NCBI GenBank assembly: GCA_003242315.1
Contig: QGUY01000216.1
Location: forward strand, 1 to 6,787
DNA length: 6,787 nucleotides
Direction of reading: 5' to 3'
From: Bacteroidota bacterium
GTDB taxonomy: Bacteria; Bacteroidota; Bacteroidia; Cytophagales; Cyclobacteriaceae
Shown here: positions 6,301 through 6,787 of the stretch, piece after piece
Layout: each line of letters starts with the position of its first letter
How positions within the stretch are numbered: position 1 is the stretch's first letter
The notes under the pieces: generated by a model
Told to the model about the DNA's origin: nothing
Seen by the model: only the letters and a program-made list of their open reading frames with translations
The model's database searches: none
Program-made: the position numbers and the translations under genes

Positions 6301-6787
6301 ATGAAGGTCACCGAGCACCTCTCTCGCGCCAACGGAAAAACCCTCTTTACTATTGAAATCCTTCCGCCATTGAAGGGAGAGAATATTGAATCGCTGTTTG
6401 CGAATATTGACCCGTTGATGGAATTCAAGCCACCGTTTATTGACGTTACGTATCACCGGGAAGAGTATGTATACAAGACGAAGGAGAATGGACTGCTTGA
6501 GAAGAGCACGACGAGGAAACGTCCGGGTACAGTAGGTATTTGTGCCGCTATTCAAAACAAGTATAAGGTCGATACTGTGCCTCACATCATTTGTGGCGGA
6601 TTTACCAAAGAAGAAACGGAGAATGCGCTCATCGACCTGCACTTCCTGGGCCTCGATAATATGTTGGTGCTGCAGGGTGACGCGATTAAGACAGAGTCGC
6701 GGTTCATACCTGAACCGGGAGGGCATCACTACGCGTCCGAGTTGTTGCAGCAGGTGGTGGCCATGAATCAGGGCAGGTACCTGGACG
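6301..6787 (+). CDS. metF: Methylenetetrahydrofolate reductase, N-terminal part (runs off window)
   Basis: The first 162 residues of a MetF-type flavoprotein are present; the reading frame is still open at the window end. MetF reduces 5,10-methylenetetrahydrofolate to 5-methyltetrahydrofolate, the methyl donor for MetH, in the cytoplasm. Visible signatures are FTIEILPPLKG with the catalytic-position Glu19, FIDVTYHREE, the HIICGGFTKEETENAL segment, and LVLQGD with Asp127, equivalent to the FAD/folate-contacting Asp of the family. The ATG at 6301 is the only standard start in frame after a TAA at 6286-6288, and it gives the N-terminus usual in Bacteroidota. No Shine-Dalgarno sequence is present: the upstream bases are entirely tandem repeat. 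It probably belonged to one operon with metH, now separated by the repeat-flanked insert. Whether it still shares the riboswitch-controlled transcript cannot be seen. Confidence 0.95.
   Translation, partial: MKVTEHLSRANGKTLFTIEILPPLKGENIESLFANIDPLMEFKPPFIDVTYHREEYVYKTKENGLLEKSTTRKRPGTVGICAAIQNKYKVDTVPHIICGGFTKEETENALIDLHFLGLDNMLVLQGDAIKTESRFIPEPGGHHYASELLQQVVAMNQGRYLD

Noticed and set aside
6081..6428. 115-codon open frame on the minus strand
   Set aside because: It is another reading of the tandem repeat region plus the antisense of metF, with repeat-derived peptides and no family features.
6148..6729. 193-codon open frame on the minus strand
   Set aside because: It runs antisense through metF and the tandem repeats; its repeated CVYVFTFL-type peptide is just the translation of the CACGTAAACAC units.

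Overview
This window looks like chromosomal DNA of a member of the Bacteroidota, perhaps near Cytophagales or Chitinophagales. The evidence is a PorT-like outer-membrane barrel fragment, methionine synthase encoded as two open reading frames, a four-helix-bundle (S23/IVP-type) gene, weak or absent Shine-Dalgarno sequences, and promoter candidates of the TTTG / TAnnTTTG type. This is a lineage inference from gene style, not a database match.

Layout. Positions 1-539 (+) hold the C-terminal part of a beta-barrel protein whose N-terminal part is missing or out of frame. It converges, with a one-base gap between stop codons, on a short Ppx/GppA phosphatase gene (541-1443, -) that starts with TTG. 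The divergent region 1444-1816 is regulatory. It contains a terminator-like hairpin (1569-1625), a possible promoter, and a clear SAM-I (S-box) riboswitch aptamer (1648-1766). After the aptamer comes a hairpin that would hide the ribosome-binding region of the next gene.

The methionine genes follow on the + strand. The homocysteine-binding half of cobalamin-dependent methionine synthase is at 1817-2818. The folate, cobalamin and reactivation half is at 2849-5533. The start of metF (methylenetetrahydrofolate reductase) runs from 6301 off the window end. MetF makes 5-methyltetrahydrofolate, and the two MetH parts use it to methylate homocysteine to methionine. SAM, made from methionine, would shut the genes down through the riboswitch. 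The two MetH halves lie in the same reading frame and are separated by a single TGA and ten sense codons.

Between metH and metF sits a visibly more AT-rich insert (about 5571-6300). It holds a 122-residue four-helix-bundle gene flanked by GTGTTTACGTG-type repeats in opposite orientations, including an exact 17-base inverted repeat. On the right there is also a roughly 69-base tandem repeat that runs right into the metF start codon. This looks like a small repeat-bounded cassette inserted into a methionine operon, and it is the least explained part of the window. The riboswitch is of a known class, but its translational switch can be worked out base by base and is also worth checking.
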